From positions 682,001 to 746,000 of the forward strand of contig NZ_JARUBP010000001.1 of assembly GCF_029626225.1 (NCBI RefSeq): a DNA stretch of 64,000 nt, given 5' to 3'. The notes below the pieces were generated by a model that saw only the letters and a program-made list of their open reading frames with translations, did no database searches and had not been told where the DNA came from. This DNA is from Asanoa sp. WMMD1127. GTDB taxonomy: Bacteria; Actinomycetota; Actinomycetes; Mycobacteriales; Micromonosporaceae. The position numbers and the translations under genes were made by a program. Shown here in pieces: positions 36,157 to 45,458 of this stretch; position 1 is the stretch's first letter, and each line of letters starts with the position of its first letter.

Positions 36157-37233
36157 ATGACTGTCAGCACGGGCAACCGCTCCGCGATCCCGGCACCCCG
36201 CCGTGGGTCCGGGGTGTTCGAGCGGGCGCGGACCGTCACCGAGCCGGCACTGCGGGCCGCCATCGACTCACTGCCGCCCGCGACCCGGCGCGCCGTCGGC
36301 TACCACTTCGGGTGGTGGGACAGCAGAGGCAACCTTCATTCGGGTACGCCCGGCAAGGCGCTCCGCCCCGCCCTCGTGCTCGTCGCGGCCGAGGCCGTCG
36401 GCGGCACCCCGGTCGGCATGGCGGCCGTGGCGGCCGTCCCCGCCGCGATCCCCGCCGCCGTCGCGGTCGAGCTGATGCACAACTTCACCCTGCTCCACGA
36501 CGACGTGCTCGACGGCGACGGACTGCGCCGCCACCGGCCGGCGGTGTGGAAGGCGTTCGGCACCGGCGCCGCCATCCTGGCCGGTGATGCCCTGGTCGCA
36601 CTGGCCTTCGACGTGCTCGCCGCCACCGCCCACCCGAGCGCCTCGACCGCCGCGCGGCTTCTCGGCGCCACCGTCGCCCAGCTCGTCGAGGGGCAGGCCG
36701 ACGACCTCTCCTTCGACCGGCGCGACGACGTGCGCCTCGACGAATGCTTCCGTATGGCCCGCCGCAAGACCGGCGCGCTCCTGGAGTGCAGCGCCGGCCT
36801 CGGCGGGCTGTTCGGGGGCGGCACACCGGCCCAGATCGCCGCCCTCCGCGGTTTCGGGGTCGAGCTGGGTCTGGCGTTCCAGCTCACCGACGACCTGCTC
36901 GGGATCTGGGGCGGCGTCGACGCGACCGGCAAGCCGGCGCACTCGGACCTCAAGCACCGCAAGCGATCGCTGCCCGTGGTCGCCGCGCTGGCTGCCGGTG
37001 GCGCGACGGCAGACCGCATCCGCGACGCGTACCGAGCGACGCAAGAGATGTCCGATGTGGAAGCGCAGGAGCTGGCGGGCACCATGGACGCCGCCGGTTG
37101 GCGCGACTGGTGCCGCAGTGAGTCGAGGCGGCACCTGCGGGTGGCGCTCGATCTGCTCGAGCCCGCCATCACCACCGAACGGCGCCAGGACCTGCGTGCG
37201 ATCGCCCGGCTGGTCGGTGACCGGGACCGGTGA
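36157..37233 (+). CDS. Polyprenyl (GGPP-type) diphosphate synthase
   Basis: A 358-residue isoprenyl diphosphate synthase. It has the GKALRP phosphate-binding motif (66-71), first Asp-rich motif HDDVLDGD at 114-121, GQADDLSFDRRDD, and second motif LTDDLLGIWG at 243-252, where the fifth residue is Gly (DDLLG, not DDxxD). Such enzymes make C15-C40 diphosphates; I cannot read the chain length. It is the first gene of an overlapping three-gene operon with an exported protein and a DUF4239 protein. No terpene cyclase or carotenoid gene is near. Confidence 0.88.
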   Translation: MTVSTGNRSAIPAPRRGSGVFERARTVTEPALRAAIDSLPPATRRAVGYHFGWWDSRGNLHSGTPGKALRPALVLVAAEAVGGTPVGMAAVAAVPAAIPAAVAVELMHNFTLLHDDVLDGDGLRRHRPAVWKAFGTGAAILAGDALVALAFDVLAATAHPSASTAARLLGATVAQLVEGQADDLSFDRRDDVRLDECFRMARRKTGALLECSAGLGGLFGGGTPAQIAALRGFGVELGLAFQLTDDLLGIWGGVDATGKPAHSDLKHRKRSLPVVAALAAGGATADRIRDAYRATQEMSDVEAQELAGTMDAAGWRDWCRSESRRHLRVALDLLEPAITTERRQDLRAIARLVGDRDR

Positions 37234-38801
37234 ACCGCGGCATCGCCGCCGCGGCAGCCGTCGCGGCTCTCCTACTCACGCCCATCCCGGCTTCCGCCGC
37301 ACCCGCCCAGGCGGCAACGGCCACTGCCACCGCGACACGGGCCATGCGGGCACCCGCCCCAGCGCCGGCACAGACCACATCCGCCACCGCAGCGCCGGCT
37401 CAGGCCGCCGCGGGCTGCTACGGCGAGATCTACCTGACTCGCGACCGGACCCTGCACCGCCTGGGCGACGACAGCCCGATCGCCGAGTTCGCCGCCACGC
37501 CGGACGCGGTGGCCTGGGTCCCGGCCACCCGCTCCTTCTGGGCCATCGCGGGCGACCAGGTCATCAGCTTCGACCAGGCCGGCCGGATCACCAAGCGCCT
37601 GCCGCGCCCCCGCGCGCTCGACAACGACGACCCCGTCACGGTCGTCACCGGCGTCAGCAGCGCGGCGACCGGCGCCGGCGACCGCTGGATCGTCCGCACC
37701 GGCCGCGACGTCGTCACCTACCGGATGCCAGCGCTGAAGGAGATCGCGCGGCGCACGCTCACCGCCCCGGGCGCCGTCGACATCCTCCTGCGCCCGCAGA
37801 TCGCCGACTGGGACCTCGACCGCGGCCGGCTCTATTCGGTCGTCTCCGGCACGCTGATCGGCATCAACCTCGACACCGGCCGGGTAACCGCCATCGCCCG
37901 CCCACACGGGCTCCCGGTGACCGGCACCTACGGCGCCGTCGCAATCGATCCACAAAGGACCGTGCACGCGCTGCACGACCAGAGCGGCCGCCTATACGAG
38001 ATCGACCTCGACGATCCCGGTGCCGCGAAGGCCAGCACAATGGTCGGGCCGGCCACCCGCTCGGACGCGGCCGCCTGCCCCGAAGGCTGGGACTTCGGCG
38101 ACGCGCCCGCACCGTTTCCCACCAAACGCGCCGCCAACGGCCCGCGCCACCGGCTCACGACCGGACTGACACTCGGCCGCACGGTCACCGCAGAGTCCGA
38201 CGCCACGGCGAACGACATCGACGACGCCCTGGCCAAACAGGCGATCACCGACGACGGCGCCTTGACCGTTCGGGTGACGGTCACCAACGCCACCAACGGC
38301 AACGCCCTCCTCGCCGCCTGGCACGACCTCGACGGCAACGGCCGCTTCGATCAACGCGACCTCGCCACCGCCCGCGTCAAGCGCGGCCGCACGACGGTCA
38401 CCCTGTCCTGGCCGCCGAGCCGGGCGACAGCGAGGACGTCGAGCACCCTGCGCCTCCGTCTCTACGGCAACCCCGGCTACAACGCGACCCCGAAGCCATC
38501 AGGACCGGCTGACAGCGGCGAGGTCGAGGACCACCCGATCACGATCCGCCAGCCGGCCAAGCGCGAAGCCCCGGATCCGTTGGACATCCAGAACCTCGGC
38601 GCGACCGACGCCATCCCCGACCCGGGCGCCAAGCCCGTGGCCGAGCCCTTCCCCTCGCCCGAACGCCCGCACCACCCCGTCGCCACCGCCGCGCCGCACA
38701 GGCCCGAACGCCTCCCGCTGACCTGGTCGGTGTTCGTGGGTCTGCTGGTGCCCGCCGCCTCTGTCGCCGCGCGGGCGGCCGCCAAGAGAGGAAGTCGATG
38801 A
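37230..38801 (+). CDS. Exported GEVED-type protein with C-terminal membrane anchor
   Basis: A 523-residue exported protein: signal peptide (LLLTPIPASAAPAQ), an Ala/Thr/Pro-rich segment, a propeller-like region (about 65-290) with repeats such as LHRLGDDSPIAEFAATPDAV and LYSVVSGTLIGINLDTGRV, then a GEVED-like beta domain (about 295-450) containing WDFGDAP, AWHDLDGNGRFDQ and the signature SGEVEDHPI. A Pro-rich stalk and a transmembrane helix precede a basic tail. It overlaps the synthase by four bases. GEVED domains sit in adhesins and repeat-rich surface proteins; a function linked to isoprenoids is not evident. Confidence 0.75.
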   Translation: MNRGIAAAAAVAALLLTPIPASAAPAQAATATATATRAMRAPAPAPAQTTSATAAPAQAAAGCYGEIYLTRDRTLHRLGDDSPIAEFAATPDAVAWVPATRSFWAIAGDQVISFDQAGRITKRLPRPRALDNDDPVTVVTGVSSAATGAGDRWIVRTGRDVVTYRMPALKEIARRTLTAPGAVDILLRPQIADWDLDRGRLYSVVSGTLIGINLDTGRVTAIARPHGLPVTGTYGAVAIDPQRTVHALHDQSGRLYEIDLDDPGAAKASTMVGPATRSDAAACPEGWDFGDAPAPFPTKRAANGPRHRLTTGLTLGRTVTAESDATANDIDDALAKQAITDDGALTVRVTVTNATNGNALLAAWHDLDGNGRFDQRDLATARVKRGRTTVTLSWPPSRATARTSSTLRLRLYGNPGYNATPKPSGPADSGEVEDHPITIRQPAKREAPDPLDIQNLGATDAIPDPGAKPVAEPFPSPERPHHPVATAAPHRPERLPLTWSVFVGLLVPAASVAARAAAKRGSR

Positions 38802-39571
38802 ACACGCTGCTCGCCGGGATCGCCGTGGTCCTGGCCTCGGCCCTCGCGTCCGTCGTCGGGTTCACCGTGGTGTCCCGCTGGGTGCCGCGGCGCTGGCGGG
38901 TGGCCGACGGCGACGCGGTCGGCACGGTCTATTCGACGATCGGCATGGTGTACGCGATCCTCATCGCCATCGCCGCCATCGCGGTCTGGGAGCCCCGCGC
39001 CGACGCGGCGGCCAACACGGAGGTCGAGGCGAGCAGCCTGGTCGAGGCGTACTGGTCGGCGAACCGGCTCGCCCCCGCCGACCGCGACGACGTGCGGCGC
39101 CTGATCGTCGGCTACCTCCAGGTCGCCGGTGGCGCGGAGTGGGACCACCTGCGCAGCGCCCACTCCGGCACGATGACCGCGGAAACCCTGTCGACCGAGT
39201 TGCGGGAGCGGGTCGACGCCGTGCGGCCGGCCACCGACGGCGAGCAGGCCGCGCACCAGACGCTGGCCGGCCAGGTCAGCACGGCCGCCACCGCCCGCCG
39301 CGCCCGGATCGGCGACGCCGACGCCCGGATGCCCGCGCCGCTCTGGCCCATCCTGCTCGGCAGCGCGTTCGTCAGCGTCGGCTTCCTCTATCTCTTCGGC
39401 CTGCGCCGCACCGTCCCCAATGGAGTCATGTTCGCCGCCCTCGGCGGCATGGTGGCGCTCATGCTCTTCGTGCTCTATCAAGTGGAACTGCCCTACAGCC
39501 GCGGCTTCGCCGTCGAACCGGACGCCCTCCGCGCCGCGCTGGAATCCTTACGCGGCGCGGATGGCGTCTGA
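38798..39571 (+). CDS. DUF4239 (bestrophin-like) membrane protein
   Basis: A 257-residue protein with four membrane helices: two at the N-terminus (LLAGIAVVLASALASVVGF, GMVYAILIAIAAIAVW) and two near the C-terminus (PILLGSAFVSVGFLYLFGL, FAALGGMVALMLFVLYQVE), separated by a helical 110-residue cytoplasmic region. Residues such as STIGMVYAILIAIAAIAVWE and the YSRGFAVEPDALR end match DUF4239, a family distantly linked to bestrophin anion channels. The ATG overlaps the GEVED gene stop by four bases and closes the operon. Confidence 0.78.
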   Translation: MNTLLAGIAVVLASALASVVGFTVVSRWVPRRWRVADGDAVGTVYSTIGMVYAILIAIAAIAVWEPRADAAANTEVEASSLVEAYWSANRLAPADRDDVRRLIVGYLQVAGGAEWDHLRSAHSGTMTAETLSTELRERVDAVRPATDGEQAAHQTLAGQVSTAATARRARIGDADARMPAPLWPILLGSAFVSVGFLYLFGLRRTVPNGVMFAALGGMVALMLFVLYQVELPYSRGFAVEPDALRAALESLRGADGV

Positions 39572-39627
39572 CGCAGCCAGCCACGCCACAGTGATGCGCC
39601 AGGCCGCGGCATCCGACAGCGACGCCG

Positions 39628-39724
39628 CCCAGCCCGCCATGGGCTGGCGACCCAACCCGCCCAGCCCGCCATGGGCCGGCGACCCAACCCGCCCGGCCCG
39701 CCACTGGACGGCGACCCCAACCCG
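39628..39724. repeat. Three 32-bp tandem repeats downstream of the DUF4239 gene
   Basis: Units start at about 39628, 39660 and 39692 with CCCAGCCCGCC and end with CCAACCCGC. They occupy the 245-base convergent gap between the DUF4239 gene and gabT, which otherwise shows nothing recognisable. Confidence 0.7.
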
Positions 39725-39816
39725 CCCGACGGCGAAGCAGTCGGCGGGCCCGCCGCCGGCGGGCGAAGCAACCGGCCGGTGCCACCGGACGGCGACGCAA
39801 CCCGGCCAGTCCGCGG

Positions 39817-41100
39817 CTACCCGGCCCGGACGGCCTCCAGCGCGGACGCCACCACATCGAGCCCACGCTCCAACGTCCGGTCGTCGATCACCAACGGCGG
39901 CAGGAACCGCAGCACGTTCCCGTAGGTGCCGCAAACCAACGTCAGCACACCCCGCCGATGGCACTCGGCCGACACCGCCGCCGCGGTGACCGGATCAGGC
40001 GTCAGCGACCCCGGCTGGACGATCTCGATGGCCATCATCGCGCCGCGGCCGCGTACCTCGGCGATTCGCGGGTCCGCCGCCGCCAGGTCGGACAGGCGCC
40101 CGCCCATCATCAGGCCGATGCGCCGGGCCGCCGTGATCAGGTCAAGCTCGCGCATCGTCTCGATCGAGGCCAACGCCGCCGCACACGCGATCGGGTTGCC
40201 GCCATAGGTGCCGCCCAACCCACCTGGATGCACCGCGTCCATGATGTCGGCCCGACCGGTCACCGCACCCAGTGGCAACCCACCCGCGATGCCCTTGGCC
40301 AGCGTCAGCAGGTCCGGCACCACGCCCTCGTGCGACGACGCGAACCAGTCGCCGGTGCGGCAGAAGCCGGTCTGGATCTCGTCGGCGACGAACACCGCGC
40401 CCGCCTCACGGGCCCACGTCGCCAGCGCCGGAAGGAAGCCGGGCGCCGGCACCACGAAGCCGCCCTCGCCCTGGATCGGCTCGACGAGCACAGCGGCGAC
40501 GTTGGTGGCCCCGATCTGGGCGCTGACGAGGTCGAGCGCGCGGGCGGCGGCCTCCTCCCCGGACAGGCCGCCGTCGCGCAGCGGGTAGGACATCGGCACC
40601 CGGTAGACCTCGCCCGCGAACGGGCCGAACCGGTGCTTGTAGGGCATGTTCTTGGCGGTCAACGCCATCGTCAGGTTGGTGCGGCCGTGGTAGGCGTGGT
40701 CGAACACCACCACCGCCGTGCGCCCGGTCGCGTGCCGGGCGATCTTCACCGCGTTTTCCACGGCCTCGGCGCCGGAGTTGACCAGAATCGAGCGCTTGTC
40801 GACGTCGCCCGGCGTCAGCGCGTTGAGGGTCTCGCAGACCGACACGTAAAGCTCGTATGGCGCGACCATGAAGCACGTGTGGGTGAACCGCTCGACCTGC
40901 TCGCGGACCGCGGCGACCACCTTCGGCGCGGAGTTGCCCACCGACGTGACCGCGATGCCCGACGCGAAGTCGATCCACTCCGTGCCGTCGACGTCGGTCA
41001 GCGTGCCGCCGCTCGCATGGTCCACATAGGAGCTGATCACCGAGCTGACGCCGCGGGCCACCGCGGACATGCGCCGCTTCTGCAGGTCGGAGGAACCCAT
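39817..41100 (-). CDS. gabT: 4-aminobutyrate transaminase (class III)
   Basis: A 427-residue class III aminotransferase. Cofactor residues include NSGAEAVENAVKIARHATG, AYHGRTNLTMALTAKNMPYK, the Asp in FVADEIQTGFCRTG, and the Lys of TLAKGIAGGLPLGAVTG that binds PLP. The overall pattern is GABA transaminase, making succinate semialdehyde from GABA and 2-oxoglutarate. ATG 41100 overlaps the preceding aldehyde-dehydrogenase stop by one base. With its neighbour it converts aminobutyraldehyde to GABA and then to succinate semialdehyde. Confidence 0.88.
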   Translation of the reverse strand: MGSSDLQKRRMSAVARGVSSVISSYVDHASGGTLTDVDGTEWIDFASGIAVTSVGNSAPKVVAAVREQVERFTHTCFMVAPYELYVSVCETLNALTPGDVDKRSILVNSGAEAVENAVKIARHATGRTAVVVFDHAYHGRTNLTMALTAKNMPYKHRFGPFAGEVYRVPMSYPLRDGGLSGEEAAARALDLVSAQIGATNVAAVLVEPIQGEGGFVVPAPGFLPALATWAREAGAVFVADEIQTGFCRTGDWFASSHEGVVPDLLTLAKGIAGGLPLGAVTGRADIMDAVHPGGLGGTYGGNPIACAAALASIETMRELDLITAARRIGLMMGGRLSDLAAADPRIAEVRGRGAMMAIEIVQPGSLTPDPVTAAAVSAECHRRGVLTLVCGTYGNVLRFLPPLVIDDRTLERGLDVVASALEAVRAG

Positions 41101-42536
41101 CAGCCCTCCAGGTTGTGCATCACGTGCTTGACCCGGGTGTAGTCCTCGAGGCTGTAGACCGACAGGTCCTTGCCGTGCCCTGAGTGCTTGAAGCCGCCGT
41201 GCGGCATCTCCGAGACGAACGGGATGTGCGTGTTGACCCAGACGCAACCGAAGTCGAGCCGCCGGGTCATCCGCATCGCCCGACCGTGGTCGCGCGTCCA
41301 GACCGAGGCGGAAAGGCCGTATTCGACCCCATTGGCCCAGCGTACCGCCTCGTCTTCGTCGCTGAACCGCTGAACGGTGATCACCGGACCGAACACCTCG
41401 TCCTGGATGATCTCGTCCTGCTGGCGCACGCCGGACACGACGGTCGGCGCGTAGAAGAAGCCACGCTCGCCGACCCGGGCCCCGCCGACCTCGAGCGAGG
41501 CGTGGTCGGGCAGCCGGTCGACGAACCCGGTGACCCGGCCGAGCTGGTTGACGTTGTTGAGCGGGCCGTAGAGCACGTCTTCGTCGTCGGGCGCGCCCGT
41601 CTTGGTGGCGCGGGCCTGCTCCACCAGCGCGGCGAGGAAGTCGTCGTGGATGCCGGGCCCGGCCAACACCCGCGTGGCCGCCGTGCAGTCCTGCCCGGCG
41701 TTGAAGTAGCCACCCACCGCGATCGCCTCGGCCGCGGCCGCCACGTCGGCGTCGTCGAAGAGCACGACCGGCGCCTTGCCGCCCAGCTCGAGGTGGGTCC
41801 GCTTGAGGTCGGGCGCCGCGGCCGCGGCGACCTCTTTGCCGGCCCGGGTCGAGCCGGTGATGGAGACGAGCTGCGGCACCGGGTGGGCCACCACGGCGCG
41901 GCCGGTGTCGCGATCGCCGCAGACCACGTTGAACACGCCCGCGGGGAAGAACTCGGACGCGATCTCGGCCAGCAGCAACGTGCTGACCGGCGTCGTGTCG
42001 GAGGGCTTGAGCACCACGCAGTTGCCGGCGGCCAGCGCGGGCGCGATCTTCCAGATGGCCATCATCAGCGGGTAGTTCCACGGCGTCACCTGGCCGACGA
42101 CGCCGAGCGGCTCGCGGCGCACATAGGAGGTGTGGCCCGCCAGGTATTCGCCGGCCGAGCGACCCTCCAGCATGCGCGCGGCGCCGGCGAAGAACCGCAG
42201 CTCGTCGACCGCCGGCGGCAGCTCCTCGTCGGTGGTGAGCTGACGCGGCTTGCCGGTGTTGCGCACCTCGGCGTCGACGAGCTCGGCCGCCCGGGCCTCG
42301 ACCGCGTCGGCGAACTTGAGCAGCGCCAGCTGCCGCTGCGCCGGGGTGACCTCACGCCAGCTCTCGAACGCCGTCGCGGCGGCGGTCATCGCCCGGTCGA
42401 CGTCGGCCTCGCCGGAGATCGGCGCCTGCGCGAACACCTCGCCGGTGGTCGGGTCGACCAGATCGCTGAAGTTGCCGTCGACCGGCTCGACGTAGTCACC
42501 GTTGACGAAGTTGCGCAGCTGCTGCTTGTCGCTCAT
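41100..42536 (-). CDS. Gamma-aminobutyraldehyde-type aldehyde dehydrogenase
   Basis: A 478-residue NAD(P)-dependent aldehyde dehydrogenase of the betaine/aminobutyraldehyde group. It has the NAD motif VTPWNYPLMMAIWKIAPALA, ITGSTRAGKEVAAAAAPDLK, catalytic Glu in THLELGGKAPVV, catalytic Cys in GQDCTAATR, and QDEVFGPVITVQRF. Co-operon with gabT strongly suggests 4-aminobutyraldehyde from putrescine as substrate. The ATG at 42536 has no strong Shine-Dalgarno; gene order supports it. It is divergent from another ALDH gene over 132 bases. Confidence 0.87.
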   Translation of the reverse strand: MSDKQQLRNFVNGDYVEPVDGNFSDLVDPTTGEVFAQAPISGEADVDRAMTAAATAFESWREVTPAQRQLALLKFADAVEARAAELVDAEVRNTGKPRQLTTDEELPPAVDELRFFAGAARMLEGRSAGEYLAGHTSYVRREPLGVVGQVTPWNYPLMMAIWKIAPALAAGNCVVLKPSDTTPVSTLLLAEIASEFFPAGVFNVVCGDRDTGRAVVAHPVPQLVSITGSTRAGKEVAAAAAPDLKRTHLELGGKAPVVLFDDADVAAAAEAIAVGGYFNAGQDCTAATRVLAGPGIHDDFLAALVEQARATKTGAPDDEDVLYGPLNNVNQLGRVTGFVDRLPDHASLEVGGARVGERGFFYAPTVVSGVRQQDEIIQDEVFGPVITVQRFSDEDEAVRWANGVEYGLSASVWTRDHGRAMRMTRRLDFGCVWVNTHIPFVSEMPHGGFKHSGHGKDLSVYSLEDYTRVKHVMHNLEG

Positions 42537-42568
42537 GGTGGCGGCTCCAGGCGTGGGGGTGAGCTGTT

Positions 42569-42644
42569 GGTTTCGAAACCCACACGCCATCCTCGCGACT
42601 GAATTCGTGGCTGACAAGGCCCATCGCCACCGTTTCCGCGAAAC
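42569..42644. promoter_or_regulatory. Two GTTTC/GAAAC palindromes in the divergent ALDH promoter
   Basis: GGTTTCGAAACC (42569-42580) is a perfect 12-bp palindrome, and GTTTCCGCGAAAC (42632-42644) is a second inverted repeat of the same half-sites with three bases between. Centres are about 63 bases apart, six helical turns. They sit between divergent genes of one pathway, where a shared regulator would bind. The regulator is unknown. Confidence 0.6.
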
Positions 42645-42668
42645 TGTGGGGTGAGTTAGGCTCCGCCC

Positions 42669-44108
42669 GTGGACCAGCGCGCGTTCTACGTAGCAGGCCG
42701 GCCGGAACACGGCGTCGACGCGGTGACGATCCGGCACCCGTACGACGGTCATGCTGTCGGCGTCACCACCACCGCGACCGCCGAACAGGTCGAACGCGCG
42801 GTCAGCGCGGCCGCCGACGTGGCTCCCGCGGCCGCCGCACTGCCCGCGCACGCCCGCGCCGCCGCCCTCGACCACGTCTCAGCCCGGCTCAAGGAACGCG
42901 CCGACGAGATCGCCAGGCTGATCACCGCCGAGAACGGCAAGCCGCTCAAGTGGGCCCGGGCCGAGGTGGGCCGCGCGGTCTCGACGTTCCGGTGGGCGGC
43001 CGAGGAGGCCCGCCGGTTCGCCGGCGAGCTGCAACGCCTCGACACCGACCCGGCCGCCACCGGCCGCGTCGCCGTGGTCCGCCGCTTCCCGCGCGGGCCG
43101 GTCCTCGGCATCACGCCGTTCAACTTCCCGCTCAACCTCGTCGCGCACAAGGTCGCTCCCGCGATCGCGGCCGGCGCGCCGATCGTCGTCAAACCCGCGC
43201 CCGCCACTCCGCTGACCGCGCTGGTGCTGGGCGAGATCCTCGCTGAGACCGACCTGCCCGAGGGCATGTTCTCGGTGCTGCCGCTGCCCAACGAGCGGGC
43301 CGGCGCGCTGGTCGAGGACCCCCGACTGCCGGTGGTCAGCTTCACCGGCTCCGGCCCGGTCGGCGCGGCGATCCGGCGGGCGGCGCCCGACAAGCACGTG
43401 ACCCTGGAGTTAGGTGGCAATGCCGCGGTGCTGCTCTGCGAGGATTGGACCGCCGACGCGGATCTCACCTGGGCGGCCGAGCGGATCGCGACGTTCTCCA
43501 ACTACCAGGCGGGGCAGAGCTGCATCGCGGTGCAGCGGGTCTTCGTACACGAGTGGATCTATGACGGTTTTCTGCCCCGTCTGGTCAACGCCGTCGCCGC
43601 GCTGCACACCGGCGACCCGAACGACGAGGCCACCGACGTCGGCCCGCTGATCTCCGAGGCGGCCGCGCAACGCGTCGAGTCCTGGGTGGACGAGGCGGTC
43701 ACGGCCGGCGCCACGATCGAGGTCGGCGGCCTGCGCGCGGGCGCCACCTATCCCCCGACGGTGCTGTCGCGCGCGCCCAAGGACGCGAAGGTCAGCCGCG
43801 AGGAGGTCTTCGGCCCGGTGCTGGTCGTCGAACCGGTCACCTCCGACGCGGCGGGCTTCGAGGCGATCAACGACTCGGCGTACGGACTGCAGGCGGGCGT
43901 CTTCACCCACAACCTGCAAACCGCGTTCGCCGCGCACCGCACCCTCCAGGTCGGCGGCGTCATCGTCGGCGACGTGCCGTCATACCGCGCGGACCAGATG
44001 CCCTACGGCGGCGTGAAGGGGTCGGGCGTCGGACGCGAGGGACTGCGCAGCGCCATCGACGACTACACCGAACCTCGCGTCATGGTGCTCACGGGGCTTG
44101 ATCTTTAG
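42669..44108 (+). CDS. Aldehyde dehydrogenase family protein (succinate-semialdehyde/lactaldehyde-like)
   Basis: A 479-residue aldehyde dehydrogenase. Features are ITPFNFPLNLVAHKVAPAIA, FTGSGPVGAAIRRAAPDK, the Glu in VTLELGGNAAVLLCED, the catalytic Cys of GQSCIAVQRVFVH, and EEVFGPVLVVEPV. The NFPLNL form and overall pattern recall succinate-semialdehyde, lactaldehyde and GAPN-like enzymes rather than betaine aldehyde ones. Beside gabT it probably finishes GABA breakdown to succinate, but this is positional inference. The GTG at 42669 begins soon after the second GTTTC palindrome. Confidence 0.8.
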   Translation: MDQRAFYVAGRPEHGVDAVTIRHPYDGHAVGVTTTATAEQVERAVSAAADVAPAAAALPAHARAAALDHVSARLKERADEIARLITAENGKPLKWARAEVGRAVSTFRWAAEEARRFAGELQRLDTDPAATGRVAVVRRFPRGPVLGITPFNFPLNLVAHKVAPAIAAGAPIVVKPAPATPLTALVLGEILAETDLPEGMFSVLPLPNERAGALVEDPRLPVVSFTGSGPVGAAIRRAAPDKHVTLELGGNAAVLLCEDWTADADLTWAAERIATFSNYQAGQSCIAVQRVFVHEWIYDGFLPRLVNAVAALHTGDPNDEATDVGPLISEAAAQRVESWVDEAVTAGATIEVGGLRAGATYPPTVLSRAPKDAKVSREEVFGPVLVVEPVTSDAAGFEAINDSAYGLQAGVFTHNLQTAFAAHRTLQVGGVIVGDVPSYRADQMPYGGVKGSGVGREGLRSAIDDYTEPRVMVLTGLDL

Positions 44109-44510
44109 ATTTACGCGCGTCCGCGGTGGGCACGACCGTTTGCTCCCGCGCGCAACGGGCGGGGCCAAACCCCGGCCCCGCCCTGCCGGGTCCGCGGTGG
44201 GCCTGGCCCGCAGGACCCCCGGTGAGCTCGGCCCGCCGAACCCGCGCTGCGCCCGGCCCACGGGGTCTGCGGTCGGCCGGTCCGCCGGGTCCGCGGTGAG
44301 CCCGGCCCGCCGGGGTCCCCGGTGGGCCCGGTCCGCCGGGTCCGCGGTGAGCCCGGCCGCCAAGCTGGCGGAGAGCCCGCCCCCCGGACGCGGTGACCCC
44401 GGCCCCCAGCGCGCTGAGTCTGGCCGCCAGGCGCGGTGAGCCTGGCCGCCAGGCGTGGTGAGCCCGGCCCCCATCTGCAGGCGGCCCGACCCTCCGGGTC
44501 CGCGTCTACG
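44109..44510. repeat. GC-rich degenerate tandem-repeat gap downstream of the ALDH gene
   Basis: About 300 bases (44180-44470) of imperfect repeats of CCGCCGGGTCCGCGGTGAGC, with variable spacing (about 32-36 bases), fill the gap after the ALDH stop. I see no open frame with a start signal. The gap ends at the paired palindromes described next. Confidence 0.65.
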
Positions 44511-44516
44511 GGCGTT

Positions 44517-44566
44517 AGGAAGGGACCCTTCCTATGCGGAAAGCGATAAGAAGGGGCCCTTCCTTC
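44517..44566. terminator. Paired palindromes of Micromonosporaceae terminator type
   Basis: AGGAAGGGACCCTTCCT (44517-44533) is a 17-base inverted repeat with a one-base loop; AAGAAGGGGCCCTTCCTT (44548-44565) is a near-copy 31 bases on. They lie four bases beyond the stop of the leftward gene at 44570 and past the rightward ALDH gene, so they can end transcription from both sides. I recall similar AAGGGGCCCTTCC elements from many Micromonospora gaps. Confidence 0.8.
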
Positions 44567-44569
44567 CGG

Positions 44570-45145
44570 TTAGGCTTCGCCGACGTTGGGGCCGCGGCGG
44601 CGTAGTTCGTCGACCGCGCCCATGGCGTCGCGGAGTTCGCCCAGCCACTGGTCGGCGTGCTGGCCGACGAGGCGTACGCACCAGGCCAGCGCCTCGGAGC
44701 GGCTGCGGGCCACGCCCGCGTCGACCAGCGTGTCGAGGACCTGGCGGTCGGTCTGGCGCAGGCGGGTCATCACCGGCGCTGAGAACGTGGTGAACAGCGC
44801 CTCGGTGTCGCCGCAGGCGGCGCCCCAGCTGACCTTGCGGCGCCAGCGGTGCTCGACCTGCTGCGCGATCTTGATGCGCTGCTCGCGGGTGTCCTCCCGG
44901 TGCTGGGCGATCCGGCCCTGCTGCGCCGAGGCGCGGTCGGCGTCGGAGGCGCCCTCGGCCAACTGCGGCGCCGGCAGCCGACCAATGATCATGACTTCGT
45001 CGCGGTCGATGGTGACGTGCGGCGGCTCGGTGAACCAGCCGTCCGGCACCGCGCCGGTGATCCACGCGGCCAGGCCGTCCGCCGGCGGCGGCTCCTGCCG
45101 CCCGCCGCGCGGTCCCGCTTCCCATGGGCCTCGGAAACCTCTCAT
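44570..45145 (-). CDS. Conserved-looking hypothetical protein, 191 residues
   Basis: An unrecognised soluble protein. An N-terminal segment (GLAAWITGAVPDGWFTEPPH and VTIDRDEVMIIGRLPAP) suggests a small alpha/beta unit. A long helical stretch follows (about 65-115, QQGRIAQHREDTREQRIKIA), then helices with SWGAACGDTEALFTTFSAPV and LRQTDRQVLDTLVDAGVARS, the latter like a ribbon-helix-helix or winged-helix turn. GGAGG six bases before ATG 45145 supports it. Paired palindromes lie just downstream. Function unknown. Confidence 0.65.
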   Translation of the reverse strand: MRGFRGPWEAGPRGGRQEPPPADGLAAWITGAVPDGWFTEPPHVTIDRDEVMIIGRLPAPQLAEGASDADRASAQQGRIAQHREDTREQRIKIAQQVEHRWRRKVSWGAACGDTEALFTTFSAPVMTRLRQTDRQVLDTLVDAGVARSRSEALAWCVRLVGQHADQWLGELRDAMGAVDELRRRGPNVGEA

Positions 45146-45458
45146 GCCACACCTCCGAGCGCTGCGATGCTTACTTGATTACAGCATTACACCCTTGCAC
45201 GAGCGCGCACAGAGCTGAGCGGTTCGCCGTGAGCGGAATCGGGAGGCGGGGTCCTTGCTCTGCAGCCACATACGCAACGGTCCGGTGCGGAGCTGGTGCG
45301 CATCGCATCAGCCTGCGAGCCACAGCGATGATCATCTCGCCCGCGCCAGGAGAGCTGGACTTGGCCAACCTGGCCGCCTGGCCAACCTGGCTACGGGCGG
45401 GAACCGCCCCAGCGCGACGGAGACCTCGGCCGTGGGCAAACAGGACCTCGACCGGGTG

